Source: Amycolatopsis pittospori (lineage in GTDB: Bacteria; Actinomycetota; Actinomycetes; Mycobacteriales; Pseudonocardiaceae). From it: a stretch of DNA of 64,000 nt. The stretch is taken from assembly GCF_013870525.1 (NCBI RefSeq), contig NZ_JACBXD010000010.1, forward strand, positions 62,001 to 126,000, in the 5' to 3' direction. The notes under the pieces are model-generated. The model did not search any database and was not told the origin of the DNA. It saw only the letters and a program-made list of their open reading frames with translations. The translations under genes were made by a program, and so were the position numbers. Below are positions 26,696 to 36,266 of this stretch, one piece after another (positions within the stretch are counted from its first letter, which is position 1; the number at the start of each line of letters is the position of its first letter).

Positions 26696-27639
26696 CACAG
26701 GTTCCACGGCTCAGCATCGGGCTGCCCGTCTACAACGGCGAGGAGTACCTGGCCGAATCGCTCGACGCCCTCCTCGGCCAGAGCTACGAGGACTTCGAGC
26801 TCATCATTTCGGACAACGCCTCGGCGGACCGGACCGAAGAGATCTGCCGCGACTACGTGAACCGGGACTCCCGGATCCGGTATCTGCGGCTGCCGAAGAA
26901 CGTCGGCGCGTCCCCGAACCACAACCGGGTCCTCGACGAGGCGAAGGGCGAGCTGTTCAAATGGGCGTCGCATGACGACCTCTACGGCCGTGACCTGCTG
27001 AAACTGTGTGTCGAGGCGCTCGACGAGCGGCCGGGGATGATCGTCGCGCACACCTGGCAGGCCATCATCGACGACCACGGCGCGGTGACCCACAAGCTGG
27101 ACTACCCGCTGGCCACGGACTCCCCGCACGCGCCCACCCGGTTCCGCAGCCTGCTGTTCGAAACCGGCGGCGACGACTTCTACGGCGTCATGCGCACCGA
27201 CGTCCTCCGCCGGGTCAAGCAGCTCGACAGCTATCACCACGCCGACCGCACGTACGTCGCCGAACTGAGCCTCCACGGCCCGTTCCACCAGGTCCCCGAG
27301 GTGCAGTACTTCCGCCGCGACCACCCCGGCCGCGCGGAACGGGCGAACCCCAGCATCCGCAAGCGCTGTTCGAACCTCGACCCGAAGCGCGCCGATCCGA
27401 TCCGGAACCCGATGCCGCGGCTGATCGGCGAGTACATCGGCGGGTTCGTCGGCGGTATCCGCCGGGCGCCGCTCTCCTCGGCGGACCGGCGGGAGTGCTA
27501 CCGGCACCTGGCGTCCTGGCTGGCCGACCGCTCCCACGGCCGGAACGAGGACCGCGCCGAAGACGGCGTCCCCGAACTCGAAGAAGACAGGATGAACATC
27601 GACGCCGTGGTCCCTGGACGGCAGAGGAGGACGTCGTGA
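26692..27639 (+). CDS. Glycosyltransferase family 2
   Basis: The 315-residue GT-A enzyme has LSIGLPVYNGEEYLAESLDA, IISDNASADRTEEICRDY and the metal-binding SHDDLYGRDLL (DxD-like) region at about 90. It likely adds one sugar of the repeat unit at the cytoplasmic face. No transmembrane segment is evident. It is coupled on both sides (ATGA before, GTGA after). The sugar donor cannot be determined. Confidence 0.9.
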   Translation: MTQVPRLSIGLPVYNGEEYLAESLDALLGQSYEDFELIISDNASADRTEEICRDYVNRDSRIRYLRLPKNVGASPNHNRVLDEAKGELFKWASHDDLYGRDLLKLCVEALDERPGMIVAHTWQAIIDDHGAVTHKLDYPLATDSPHAPTRFRSLLFETGGDDFYGVMRTDVLRRVKQLDSYHHADRTYVAELSLHGPFHQVPEVQYFRRDHPGRAERANPSIRKRCSNLDPKRADPIRNPMPRLIGEYIGGFVGGIRRAPLSSADRRECYRHLASWLADRSHGRNEDRAEDGVPELEEDRMNIDAVVPGRQRRTS

Positions 27640-28874
27640 CCTCTCGCCCTGGAGCGAGAAAACGAAGACACCCCCAAGTCGGTTTCTTCGGCCTTCTGGG
27701 CGCGGGGAACATCGGCAACGACGGCTCACTCGAAGTCGTACTCGCCTACGTGCGGGAGCATCACCCGGACGCGGAGCTGAGATGCCTCTGCTCCGGCCCG
27801 GAGCAAGTCGAGGCCCGCTACGGCGTCCCGGCGGAATCCCTCCTCTGGTACTACTCGCGCAACCGCGACGCGACCGGGATCCGCGCGGCCCTCCTGAAAG
27901 CCGTCGGCAAGGTCGCCGACACCCTCAAGATCCTTTCCTGGACCCGGCGGTGCGACGTCGTGATCGTCCCCGGCGCCGGCGTCCTCGAAACCACCCTTCC
28001 CTTGCGCCCCTGGGGTTTCCCGTACGCGATGGCCCTGCTCGGGGTGGCGGGCAGACTGGGCGGCACCAAGGTCGCGCTCCTGAACGTCGGCTCGAACGTC
28101 ATCCGCCAGCGGACCACCCGGCGGCTCTACCGGATCGCCGCCCGCTCCGCGCACTACCGGTCGTTCCGCGATCAGCTGTCGAAGGACGCGTGGGCGGAAA
28201 TGGGCCTCGACACCTCGAAGGACGACCTCTACCCCGACCTGGCCTTCGCACTGCCGATCCCCGCCGGGCGGCCGTCGAACGTCGTCGGGGTCGGCGTCAT
28301 GGAATACCACGGCGGCAACGACGACCGGCGGAACGCCGAGGAGATCCGTTCGTCCTATGTGGACGCGATGAAACGGTTCGTCCGCTGGTTGGTCGACGAA
28401 GGCCGCGAAGTCCGGCTTCTCACCGGCGACGAGATCGACGACCCGGTCGTCGAGGAGATCTTCGCCGATCTGCGCTCGTACCGGCCGGGCCTGGACCCGA
28501 ACCGGGTGACCGCCGCGAAACTGCCGACCCTGGGCGACCTCATCACGGAAATCGCGTCGCTAGGCGCCGTCGTCGGGACTCGCTATCACAACGTCCTGTG
28601 CTCGCTGAAGCTCGCGAAGCCGACGATCTCGATCAGCTATTCGCAGAAGATGGACAGCATCATGGCGGACATGGGGCTCGCCGAGTACTGCCAGTCCGCC
28701 CGCGCCGTCGACGTCGATCTGCTCATCCGGCAGCTCACCGAACTCGAGGCGAAACCCGAGGAGTTCTGGCAGAGCCTGCGCGATCGCAGCGCGGCGAAAC
28801 GGAAGCTGCTGGAAAAGCAGAACGAAGTCCTCGACGAGAAGCTGTTCAACCTGCCGCAGAAGGAGAACCGATGA
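27636..28874 (+). CDS. Polysaccharide pyruvyltransferase family protein
   Basis: The 412-residue protein opens with GFFGLLGAGNIGNDGSLEVV and has LLNVGSNVIRQ, VVGTRYHNVLCSLKLAKPTI and SISYSQKM, the conserved pattern of the PS_pyruv_trans family that transfers pyruvate from PEP to form a ketal on a sugar. This would give the polymer a negative charge. Some family members instead act as glycosyltransferase-like enzymes, so the activity is inferred. Starts in a GTGA overlap. Confidence 0.87.
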   Translation: MTSRPGARKRRHPQVGFFGLLGAGNIGNDGSLEVVLAYVREHHPDAELRCLCSGPEQVEARYGVPAESLLWYYSRNRDATGIRAALLKAVGKVADTLKILSWTRRCDVVIVPGAGVLETTLPLRPWGFPYAMALLGVAGRLGGTKVALLNVGSNVIRQRTTRRLYRIAARSAHYRSFRDQLSKDAWAEMGLDTSKDDLYPDLAFALPIPAGRPSNVVGVGVMEYHGGNDDRRNAEEIRSSYVDAMKRFVRWLVDEGREVRLLTGDEIDDPVVEEIFADLRSYRPGLDPNRVTAAKLPTLGDLITEIASLGAVVGTRYHNVLCSLKLAKPTISISYSQKMDSIMADMGLAEYCQSARAVDVDLLIRQLTELEAKPEEFWQSLRDRSAAKRKLLEKQNEVLDEKLFNLPQKENR

Positions 28875-29419
28875 AGGCCGAACCGGTCCTCGAAATCGAC
28901 GGCGCCTACCTCTTCACGCCGACGCCGTTCGCCGACGAACGCGGGTTCTTCAGCCGCACCTTCGACAGCGAAGTCGTCGCCTCGGTGGGTATCGACCCCA
29001 GCGGGTTCGCGCAGGACAGCATCTCCCGGTCCCGCAAGGGCGTCCTGCGCGGTATGCACCTGCGCGGCGGGAACGGCGAGTCCAAACTGGTCCGCTGCTC
29101 GTCCGGGGCGATCTTCGACGTCATCGTGGACCTCCGCCCGGATTCACCGACCTTCCGGAACGTGAAGTCGTTCGAACTCTCCGGGGAAACCCAGATCTCG
29201 CTGTACATCCCGGCGGGCTGCGCGCACGGCTTCCAGGCGCTGACCGATCCCGCCGACATCTCCTACCGCATCGACCGGCCGCACGATCCGGCCGAGGACA
29301 TCGCGATCTCCTACGCCGATCCCGAACTGGCCATCGACTGGCCGCTCCCGATCAGCGCGGTGTCCGAACGCGACGCCCACGCTCCTCCTCTAGCCGCCGC
29401 ACTGACGACCACGAGGTGA
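28871..29419 (+). CDS. dTDP-4-dehydrorhamnose 3,5-epimerase family (RmlC-like)
   Basis: The 182-residue cupin has FTPTPFADERGFFSRTFDSE, SRSRKGVLRGMHLRGG with the catalytic-type His, VIVDLRPDSPTFRN and YIPAGCAHGFQALTD. It is an RmlC relative; the substrate need not be the rhamnose precursor since the neighbours handle another nucleotide sugar. Coupled by ATGA overlap with the pyruvyltransferase. Confidence 0.87.
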   Translation: MKAEPVLEIDGAYLFTPTPFADERGFFSRTFDSEVVASVGIDPSGFAQDSISRSRKGVLRGMHLRGGNGESKLVRCSSGAIFDVIVDLRPDSPTFRNVKSFELSGETQISLYIPAGCAHGFQALTDPADISYRIDRPHDPAEDIAISYADPELAIDWPLPISAVSERDAHAPPLAAALTTTR

Positions 29420-29424
29420 TCCCG

Positions 29425-30735
29425 ATGAGCCGCCCCTTGCCGCTTTCCGACCAGGCGAACGAAAGACTGCACCGGGCCATCCCCGGCGGTGCGCACACCT
29501 ACGCCAAAGGCCAGGACCAGTACCCCGACGACCTCTCACCGGTCATGGCCCGCGGCCTCGCCGGCCACGTGTGGGACGTCGACGGCAACGAGTACATCGA
29601 ATACGGCTCGGGGCTTCGCGCGGTCAGCCTCGGACACGCGCATCCGCGGGTCCTGGAGGCCGTCCGCACCGAGATCGCCAAGGGCGCCAACTTCGTCCGG
29701 CCGTCCATCATCGAAGCCGAAGCGGCGGAACGGTTCCTCGCCGCGGTGCCCACAGCGGACATGGTGAAGTTCGCGAAGAACGGCTCCGACGCGACCACCG
29801 CCGCCGTCCGCCTGGCCCGGGCCGCGACCGGACGCCCGCTCGTCGCGATCTGCGGGGACCACGCGTTCTTCTCCACCGACGACTGGTTCATCGGCACCAC
29901 CCCGATGCCCGCCGGGATCCCGGACGAGACCACCGAACTGACGATTTCCTTCCCGTACGGCGATCTCGCCGCCACCGAAGAGATCCTGCGGAACCACGAG
30001 GTCGCCTGCCTGATCCTGGAAGCGGCGACCCAGCAGGAGCCGCCCGAGGGCTACCTGGCCGGGCTGCGGGCACTGTGCGACCGGTACGGCTGCCTGCTGG
30101 TGTTCGACGAGATGATCACCGGATTCCGGTGGTCGGAGTCCGGGGCTCAGGGCCTCTACGGCGTCACGCCGGATCTCTCGACGTTCGGCAAGGCTCTCGG
30201 CAACGGCTTCGCGGTCTCGGCGCTGGCCGGCAAGCGGGAGTACATGGAACTCGGCGGCCTGCGCGACGAGCGGGAGCGGGTCTTCCTGCTCTCGACCACG
30301 CACGGCGCCGAGACGCATTGCCTCGCCGCGTCCATCGCCGTCTTCGACACCTACGTCGAGGAAGGAATCACCGAACGGCTGCACGCGCTGGGCGACCGGC
30401 TCGCCGCCGGAGTCCGCGAGGTCGCCGCGGGGGCGGGCGTCGGGGACCGCGTCCTCGTGCGCGGCAAAGCGAGCAACCTCGTCTTCGCCACCCTGGACGA
30501 GAAGTTCGAGCCGTCCCAGCCGTATCGGACGCTGTTCATGCGGGAACTGATCGGTGGCGGGGTGATCGGACCGTCCTTCGTAGTCAGTGCCGGACTCACC
30601 GAAGCCGACATCGACAAGACGATCGACGTCGTCTCGCGGGCCTGCACGACCTACCGGAAGGCGCTCGATCTCCAGGATCCATCGCCGTGGACGGGCGGCC
30701 GTCCGGTGAAGCCGGTTTTCAGGAGGTACGCATGA
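29425..30735 (+). CDS. Class III PLP aminotransferase, glutamate-1-semialdehyde aminomutase-like
   Basis: The 436-residue PLP enzyme has IPGGAHTYAKGQDQYP, KNGSDATTAAVRLARAATGR, VFDEMITGFRWSESGAQG and Lys in TFGKALGNGFAVSALAG. It resembles GSA aminomutase but sits in a sugar operon, so it more likely aminates a keto-sugar or a keto-acid side chain than makes heme precursors. GAGGTGA lies 5 nt before the ATG at 29425; a GTG at 29416 overlapping the previous stop would add three codons. Confidence 0.87.
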   Translation: MSRPLPLSDQANERLHRAIPGGAHTYAKGQDQYPDDLSPVMARGLAGHVWDVDGNEYIEYGSGLRAVSLGHAHPRVLEAVRTEIAKGANFVRPSIIEAEAAERFLAAVPTADMVKFAKNGSDATTAAVRLARAATGRPLVAICGDHAFFSTDDWFIGTTPMPAGIPDETTELTISFPYGDLAATEEILRNHEVACLILEAATQQEPPEGYLAGLRALCDRYGCLLVFDEMITGFRWSESGAQGLYGVTPDLSTFGKALGNGFAVSALAGKREYMELGGLRDERERVFLLSTTHGAETHCLAASIAVFDTYVEEGITERLHALGDRLAAGVREVAAGAGVGDRVLVRGKASNLVFATLDEKFEPSQPYRTLFMRELIGGGVIGPSFVVSAGLTEADIDKTIDVVSRACTTYRKALDLQDPSPWTGGRPVKPVFRRYA

Positions 30736-30790
30736 GTAGCACACGTTCGTGTCCATCCCATGCGCTGCGCGGTGACTTACCTTGAGTCGT

Positions 30791-32251
30791 ATGACTTGGG
30801 CAAGAACGACAGCGCTCACGCTGTCGGTGATTTTGACGGCCGGCTCCTTCACCGCCATCGCAACGGCGGCCGAGGCGCCGGCCGTCTGCGCGTCCGGGCC
30901 GGCGCACTTCACGAAGCCGGACAACGCCGTCGTCGTCGATCCCGGCGAGCACCTTTCGGTCAAGACCTCGGAAAACCCGCCGGGGACGACGTTCTGGCTC
31001 AGCTCCGGGACGCATACGCTCGCCGACGACCCCTACAGCCAGGTGATCCCGAAGGACGGCAACGCCTACGTCGGCGCACCCGGCGCCGTGCTGGACGGCC
31101 GGGACGTCAACCGGGCGGCGTTCACGCAGCTGGCCAAGGACGTCGTGATCCGCGGGCTGACGATCCGCGGCTTCGCCGCACCGCAGGATCAAGGTGTGGT
31201 GAACCACGATTCCGGCGAACACTGGGTGATCGAGGGCAACGTCATCGAGGAGAACCGGGGCGCGGCGATGATGGCCGGGCCGCGGCAGGAGGTGCTCGGG
31301 AACTGCCTGCGCAACAACGGGCAGTACGGGATCAACGCCTACCGCTCCGGCAACGGCATCACCGGGCTCGTCATCGAGGGCAACGAGATCGCCGGCAACA
31401 ACACCGAGGACTGGGAGAAGAAGCAGCCCGGCTGCGGCTGCAGTGGCGGGGTGAAGTTCTGGGCCGTCGACGGCGCGGACATCCGGGGCAACTGGGTGCA
31501 CCACAACCACGGCGCCGGACTCTGGGCGGACACGAACAACAACGACTTCGTCATCGAGGACAACCTGATCGAGGACAACGAGGCCGAAGCGCTGTTCTAC
31601 GAGATCAGCTACAACCTCATCGTCCGCAGCAACATCTTCCGCCGCAACACCCTGAAGATGGGCAGCGAATTCGCCGCACGGGGCAACAACTTCCCGGTCG
31701 CGGCGGTGTACCTGAGCGAGTCCGGCGGCGAGCCGCGGCTCCTGGCACGGACCGACATGATCGAGATCTACGAGAACGTGTTCGAGGACAACTGGGGCGG
31801 CCTGACGCTGTGGGAGAACGCGGACCGGTTCTGCAACAGCCCCGCGAACACCTCGACCGGAACCTGCACGCGGGTCGTGCGCTCGCCTTCGGACTGCTCC
31901 GAGGGCGCGATCACCCAGCAGCCCGCCTACGACGATTGCCGGTGGAAGACGCAGCGGGTCAACATTCACGACAACACCTTCCGGAGCGCTCCGGATTGTT
32001 CGGGGCTCTGCGGGCGGATGGCGGTGCTGTCGAACTTCGGCACCTATCCGGCCTGGTCGCCGTACCGGGGTTCCGTCGTGTCCGACTCGGTGACGTTCGG
32101 GCAGGACAACGAGTGGTTCTCGAATACCTACCTCGGACATTGGTCGTTCGTGGCGCATGACGCTTCGCGGTCGCTGGACGTGGCGGCCTGGCAGGCGGCT
32201 CCCTACAAGCAGGACCCTTGCAGCAGCTTCAACGGGGTCGGCGGCTGCTGA
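30791..32251 (+). CDS. Secreted right-handed parallel beta-helix protein
   Basis: The 486-residue precursor has a Sec signal (MTWARTTALTLSVILTAGSF) and long stretches of beta-helix coils such as GLVIEGNEIAGNN, NNNDFVIEDNLIEDNE and RVNIHDNTFRSA, a fold used by pectate lyases and C5-epimerases. Cysteines recur (GCGCSGG, CRW, CSGLCG). A close lipoprotein paralogue lies at 36267-37799. It ends the plus-strand operon after a 55-bp gap. The start could also be TTG at 30782. A polymer-modifying role is likely but unproven. Confidence 0.82.
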   Translation: MTWARTTALTLSVILTAGSFTAIATAAEAPAVCASGPAHFTKPDNAVVVDPGEHLSVKTSENPPGTTFWLSSGTHTLADDPYSQVIPKDGNAYVGAPGAVLDGRDVNRAAFTQLAKDVVIRGLTIRGFAAPQDQGVVNHDSGEHWVIEGNVIEENRGAAMMAGPRQEVLGNCLRNNGQYGINAYRSGNGITGLVIEGNEIAGNNTEDWEKKQPGCGCSGGVKFWAVDGADIRGNWVHHNHGAGLWADTNNNDFVIEDNLIEDNEAEALFYEISYNLIVRSNIFRRNTLKMGSEFAARGNNFPVAAVYLSESGGEPRLLARTDMIEIYENVFEDNWGGLTLWENADRFCNSPANTSTGTCTRVVRSPSDCSEGAITQQPAYDDCRWKTQRVNIHDNTFRSAPDCSGLCGRMAVLSNFGTYPAWSPYRGSVVSDSVTFGQDNEWFSNTYLGHWSFVAHDASRSLDVAAWQAAPYKQDPCSSFNGVGGC

Positions 32252-32260
32252 CCGCGTCGC

Positions 32261-32317
32261 GCGGTGGTCGTGAGTGGCAAGTGTCGTTAGAACGACCCAA
32301 ATCACTCACGACCGCCG
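32261..32317. terminator. Imperfect hairpin between convergent operons (palindrome family, copy 1)
   Basis: GGTCGTGAGTG (32266-32276) pairs with CACTCACGACC (32303-32313), and TCGTT with AACGA inside, separated by a 7x7 mismatch loop. The right half is identical to the copies at 49913 and 51037; the left half has diverged. It lies 14 bp past the beta-helix stop and ends 10 bp before the methyltransferase stop. Confidence 0.7.
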
Positions 32318-32322
32318 CCCGC

Positions 32323-33123
32323 TCAGTCCTTCTGCAGGAAGAAGTACGCGTACCGTTCGTCCAGCTCGTTCTTCGGCACCAGCTGGATCGCCTTCGGTGT
32401 GAAGCCGCACCGCTCGGCCAGCTGCCAGAAGGCGTCGACGCGGTAGGTGGTCATCGCGGCGAGGCCCGAACGGTAGGAGCGGCGCCGGGACCGGGTCCGC
32501 CAGGTGCCGGGGTCGTACTTGACCTGGATCAGCGCGAGCCCGCCGGGGACGAGCAGCTCCCGTGCGATGCGGAGCAGGCGCTCGCCGTACTCGGGCGTCG
32601 GGATGAGCTCGAAAACGTAGAAGCTCACGTAGACGTCGCAGGGTTCCTTCACGGCCGAAAGCGCCGCCTCGGGATTCGCGACGTCGATCTCGACGGCCTG
32701 GAAGTCCGTCTGGCAGACGTTCGCGACCTGTTTCCCGCATTCGGCCAGGGTTTCGGCGGAGATGTCGACGCCGATGAATTCCTGGGCGCGCGGGGCGAAG
32801 TGGATGGCGTTCGCGCCGCCGCCGCAGCCCCATTCGATGACGCGGTTCCACGGGCGGTCGAAGCCGGCCAGCCGGGCGCCGCCCTCGAACATGTCGAGGT
32901 GCTGTTTCCCGATTTGCGACCAGAGGTCGTTACCGTCGAACGTTCCGGCGTCCCGCCAATGCGAATTGTCCTTCCATCTCTTTTCGCCGGGCTCGTTCCA
33001 GTATCCCTGTGAGTCGGCCGAGATGGCGGATTCGGACTGTTTGGCGCCGACCGTCGCCAGCGCGCGCTGGCCGAGGTCTTCCGCCCGGGCGGCGACTTTC
33101 TTGGCAAGATCGATGAGGGGCAT
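32323..33123 (-). CDS. Class I SAM-dependent methyltransferase
   Basis: The 266-residue protein has a SAM-binding motif VIEWGCGGGANAIHFAP at about 92-108, acidic FIGVDIS, and PCDVYVSFYVFELIPTPEYG as motif IV region. An N-terminal ~85 residues (AKKVAARAEDLGQRALATVG) are helical. It is last in the minus-strand polysaccharide operon, 30 bp after the PAP2 gene, and may methylate the polymer or a precursor. Substrate unknown. Confidence 0.85.
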   Translation of the reverse strand: MPLIDLAKKVAARAEDLGQRALATVGAKQSESAISADSQGYWNEPGEKRWKDNSHWRDAGTFDGNDLWSQIGKQHLDMFEGGARLAGFDRPWNRVIEWGCGGGANAIHFAPRAQEFIGVDISAETLAECGKQVANVCQTDFQAVEIDVANPEAALSAVKEPCDVYVSFYVFELIPTPEYGERLLRIARELLVPGGLALIQVKYDPGTWRTRSRRRSYRSGLAAMTTYRVDAFWQLAERCGFTPKAIQLVPKNELDERYAYFFLQKD

Positions 33124-33153
33124 GGGAGAGCCGTTCCTTTCGCTGCGCGGTGT

Positions 33154-33804
33154 TCAAGGAATAGTCCGCCGGGAAGACCATTTGTCCGTGAGCAGCGCCG
33201 CCACCGGAACCACCGCGAGTGCCACGCCGAAGCCGCCTAGCGTGTCAGTCGGGTAATGCGCGCCCATTGTTACCTGCGCCCAGCCCATCGCGGCCCCGGC
33301 GAGCACGACCACGAAGACCAGCAGTGTCGAAGCCCACGCGGCTCGCAGCCGTCCGAAGAAACCGAGTGCGACGGTGAACGTCAAAGCGGTCACGAATCCG
33401 GTGTGCCCACTGGGATAGGACAGGAATTCGCCGTGGATGAACCGGCCGGTCAGCGGTTTCAGCCCGCTGGTCAGGCCGACCGTGAGCACCACGGACACCA
33501 CCCCGGCGATCGCCGTCCGCAGGCGCCGGAAGTACAAGCACGCGCCGAGGAACAGGACCATGACGACGATCGAGCCGAGAGGCTCGCCGACGAAGTCGAT
33601 CACCACCGCGATGGTCCACCAGGGGTCGTCGGACCAGGCGAGCGCGTCGACCAGGACGGCGTCGATCCCGGTCGCCTCGGACGTGCCCGCGTACATGAGC
33701 AGGAGCACGAGGGCACCGAGGAAACCGGCGACGGCGAGGACGAACGCGGTGGGGCGCAGCACCGGCGGCAGGGCCGGGGGTGCCGCCAGTACGCCCGGTT
33801 TCAC
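33154..33804 (-). CDS. PAP2 family phosphatase
   Basis: The 216-residue membrane protein has the PAP2 signature in order: KPLTGRFIHGE (motif 1 region), SYPSGHTGFVTALT (PSGH) and WAQVTMGAHYPTDTLGGF (motif 3 with HYPTD). In a polysaccharide locus it most likely dephosphorylates undecaprenyl diphosphate so the carrier can be reused. GTG start overlaps the stop of the glycosyltransferase by 4 nt. Confidence 0.88.
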   Translation of the reverse strand: MKPGVLAAPPALPPVLRPTAFVLAVAGFLGALVLLLMYAGTSEATGIDAVLVDALAWSDDPWWTIAVVIDFVGEPLGSIVVMVLFLGACLYFRRLRTAIAGVVSVVLTVGLTSGLKPLTGRFIHGEFLSYPSGHTGFVTALTFTVALGFFGRLRAAWASTLLVFVVVLAGAAMGWAQVTMGAHYPTDTLGGFGVALAVVPVAALLTDKWSSRRTIP

Positions 33805-35003
33805 TCCGCGGCCACCTGCTCCGCGGCCTGGATCGCTCCCTCGTACCCGGAGATCAACCGATCGAGGCCGACCTCCGGAGTGAATTCCTGTTCGTAGACC
33901 AGTCGTGCGGCCTTACCCAGTTCCCGGTTCCGTTCGACGTCGCCGACGATCTCCCGCAGCCGCCGCGCGAGCGACTCCTCGTTGCCGGGTTCGTGCAGCA
34001 GCCCGGTGACGCCGTCCTCGACGAGTTCGCGGAAGGCGCCGTGCGCGGCGGCGATCGTCGGCACGCCGGCGGCCATCGCCTCGACGACCACGAGCCCGAA
34101 CGTCTCCAGCCATTCGGACGGCGCCACCGCGACGGCCGCGCGGGTGACCAGTTCGGCGCATTCCGCCTTGGTCCGCAGGCCTTCGTAGCGGACGTCGTCG
34201 CGGCCTTCCGCCCAGCGGGCGACCTCGTCCTGCATCGGACCGGTCCCCGCGATCACCAGCGGCATCCCCAGTCCACCGGTCGCGGCGAGCCGGTCCCAGG
34301 CCCGCATGAGCAGGCCGATCCCCTTCTCCGCGGTGATCCGGCCGAGGAACAGGACGTGCTCGCCGGTGCCGGTGCGCCTGATCCCCGGATCGGTGACGAA
34401 GTTGTACTTCACCGCCATTCGTTCGGCGGGCATCCCGGCGGCGATCAGCACTTCCCGCTGGGCACGCGAGATGCAGAAGAACCGCGAGACCCCGGACCAC
34501 CAGCGACGCCGGTTGAACATCAGGCTCGCCGCCATCGGCACGGTCGCGACGCTCGAACCGCGGTAACAACCGTGCCGCACCGCGGGCACCGGCGTCCGGC
34601 CGACGCAGTCGGTGCACACCTGGCCGTCGCGGTACAGCGTGCCGGGCGGACAGATCAGCGTGTAGTTGTGCACGGTCGCGACGGCGGGCACGCCGACGTC
34701 GGCGCACGCCGTCAGCACCGACGGCGAAAGCAGCGGGAACGTGTTGTGGATGTGGACGACGTCGGGCCGGTCCTCGGTCAGCCGCCGGACGAGGTCCGCG
34801 CGTACCGCCCGGTTCCACGGAACCTGGAGCGGGACGACGGCCTTGCGCGGCAACGACATCGCGGAGATGTCGTCACTGCGTCGTTCGAACAGGCCGACGT
34901 CGTGCCCGGCGTCCGCGAGTAGCGCGACCTCCTGGTCGACGACGTTGTTCTCACCGCTCGGTTGTTCGGACCGGTAGCGGTTGTGGACCACGAGGACCTT
35001 CAC
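33801..35003 (-). CDS. Glycosyltransferase family 4
   Basis: The 400-residue GT-B enzyme has an acceptor half beginning VKVLVVHNRYRSEQPSGENN and a donor half with VLFLGRITAEKGIGLLMRAW and APSEWLETFGLVVVEAMAAG (EX7E-type). A cysteine cluster CPPGTLYRDGQVCTDCVG at about 125-145 is typical of one GT4 subfamily. The GTG start is in a GTGA overlap with the polymerase gene. It adds a sugar in the cytoplasm before flipping. Confidence 0.9.
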   Translation of the reverse strand: MKVLVVHNRYRSEQPSGENNVVDQEVALLADAGHDVGLFERRSDDISAMSLPRKAVVPLQVPWNRAVRADLVRRLTEDRPDVVHIHNTFPLLSPSVLTACADVGVPAVATVHNYTLICPPGTLYRDGQVCTDCVGRTPVPAVRHGCYRGSSVATVPMAASLMFNRRRWWSGVSRFFCISRAQREVLIAAGMPAERMAVKYNFVTDPGIRRTGTGEHVLFLGRITAEKGIGLLMRAWDRLAATGGLGMPLVIAGTGPMQDEVARWAEGRDDVRYEGLRTKAECAELVTRAAVAVAPSEWLETFGLVVVEAMAAGVPTIAAAHGAFRELVEDGVTGLLHEPGNEESLARRLREIVGDVERNRELGKAARLVYEQEFTPEVGLDRLISGYEGAIQAAEQVAAE

Positions 35004-36265
35004 GCAGGCTCCTTGGCCGGGATGAACTTCTTCTCGACGACGGTTTCGGACGGCGACCGCACCAGCAGTGAGGCCGCCAGGGCCAGGTGCAGGAGGTACG
35101 GCGACGCGTCGCCGAGTCCCGCTTCGGTGTAGGACGCCGAAATGCAGTAGGTGATCAGGAAGATCGCGCAAGCCCTGGACAGTGACGGCGGCCGCAGGGC
35201 GGCGACGACGATCAGCACGAGCATGAAGGCCGCGACGATGGCGATCCCGACGTAGCCCTGTTCGTGGTAGACCGCGAGCCAGCTGTTGTCGATGGGCAGG
35301 CCGATGTAGGACTTGTTGGTCAGCCCGACGCCGAACAGGTACTCGCCGAGGGTGCGCGGGTCGGACAGCAGCGCGTCCCAGACCTTCGCCCGGCCGGTGA
35401 GGCTGGAGAAGTTCTCCTCGCTCTGGCCGCGCAGGAACCAGGCCTGCAGCAGCGAGCCGAGGGCGACCGCGACGACGGCGCCGGCGAGCCCGACGACGGC
35501 GAACACCTTCCGTGCCCGCGCGCTGGACATCCACAGCGAGAGCAGGGCGATCAGGACGCCGGCGATCAGGCCGAGCATCGCCGTGCGGGTATGTGTCAGC
35601 AGCAGGATCGCGAACGACGGGACGATGACGATCAGCGCGTTCAGCCGGTCTAGTTCACCGCCGAGCCACAGCAGCACGGTGAGCCCGATGACGACGGCGG
35701 CGTACTGCCCGACCTGCGGCGGGGTGAGCGGCCAGATGGTGCCGGTGAGGCGGCCGCCGTACTCCTCGGCCAGCGCGATCCCTGGTGACGCCGCCAGCCC
35801 GACCACCACCGTCACCAGCACCACGGAGTAGGTGCGGATGTGGTGCCGGACGAGCCTGATCCCGCCGTCCCACCACTGGGTCAGGAGCCAGAGGGTGGCG
35901 ACGAACAGGCCGAACCGGAAGCAGCGGAACAGTGCGCCGTAGCCGACTTCGAGGTTCAGGCTCGCCATCAGGCTGAGCACGACCAGGACGGTGAGCAGCA
36001 GCAGGTACGCGCTCGGCCTGATCCGGAGCCGTGCGTTCAGCACCAGCGCGACGCAGAACGCCAGCACCAGCGAGCCCATGGTGACCAGCTGGATCACCGA
36101 CCGCGGGATGGGGATGACGGTCGTCGCGCCGGTGGAGCCGAGCGTGTTGAGGATCAGCAGCGCCCAGACGAGCGCGACCGCCTTCGGCATGTCCGGCGAC
36201 TGTGAGGGACGCTCCCCGCGCGGAAGATGCGGGAAGCGTCCTTTTCGGACGGTTTCGTACCGCAT
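35000..36265 (-). CDS. O-antigen ligase/polymerase (Wzy-like) membrane protein
   Basis: The 421-residue polytopic protein has about 10-12 hydrophobic segments and the Wzy_C-type central region HTRTAMLGLIAGVLIALLS with a following loop SLTGRAKVWDALLSDP and DNSWLAVYHEQGYVGI. This fits the polymerase of the Wzx/Wzy pathway. The ATG at 36265 was chosen since upstream codons belong to the previous gene and are Pro/Arg-rich. It starts 1 nt after the beta-helix stop. Confidence 0.85.
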   Translation of the reverse strand: MRYETVRKGRFPHLPRGERPSQSPDMPKAVALVWALLILNTLGSTGATTVIPIPRSVIQLVTMGSLVLAFCVALVLNARLRIRPSAYLLLLTVLVVLSLMASLNLEVGYGALFRCFRFGLFVATLWLLTQWWDGGIRLVRHHIRTYSVVLVTVVVGLAASPGIALAEEYGGRLTGTIWPLTPPQVGQYAAVVIGLTVLLWLGGELDRLNALIVIVPSFAILLLTHTRTAMLGLIAGVLIALLSLWMSSARARKVFAVVGLAGAVVAVALGSLLQAWFLRGQSEENFSSLTGRAKVWDALLSDPRTLGEYLFGVGLTNKSYIGLPIDNSWLAVYHEQGYVGIAIVAAFMLVLIVVAALRPPSLSRACAIFLITYCISASYTEAGLGDASPYLLHLALAASLLVRSPSETVVEKKFIPAKEPA

Positions 36266-36266
36266 G

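Noticed and set aside
29536..32305. Long antisense frames over the aminotransferase and beta-helix genes
   Set aside because: Shadow frames of GC-rich coding DNA; the plus-strand products carry clear motifs.
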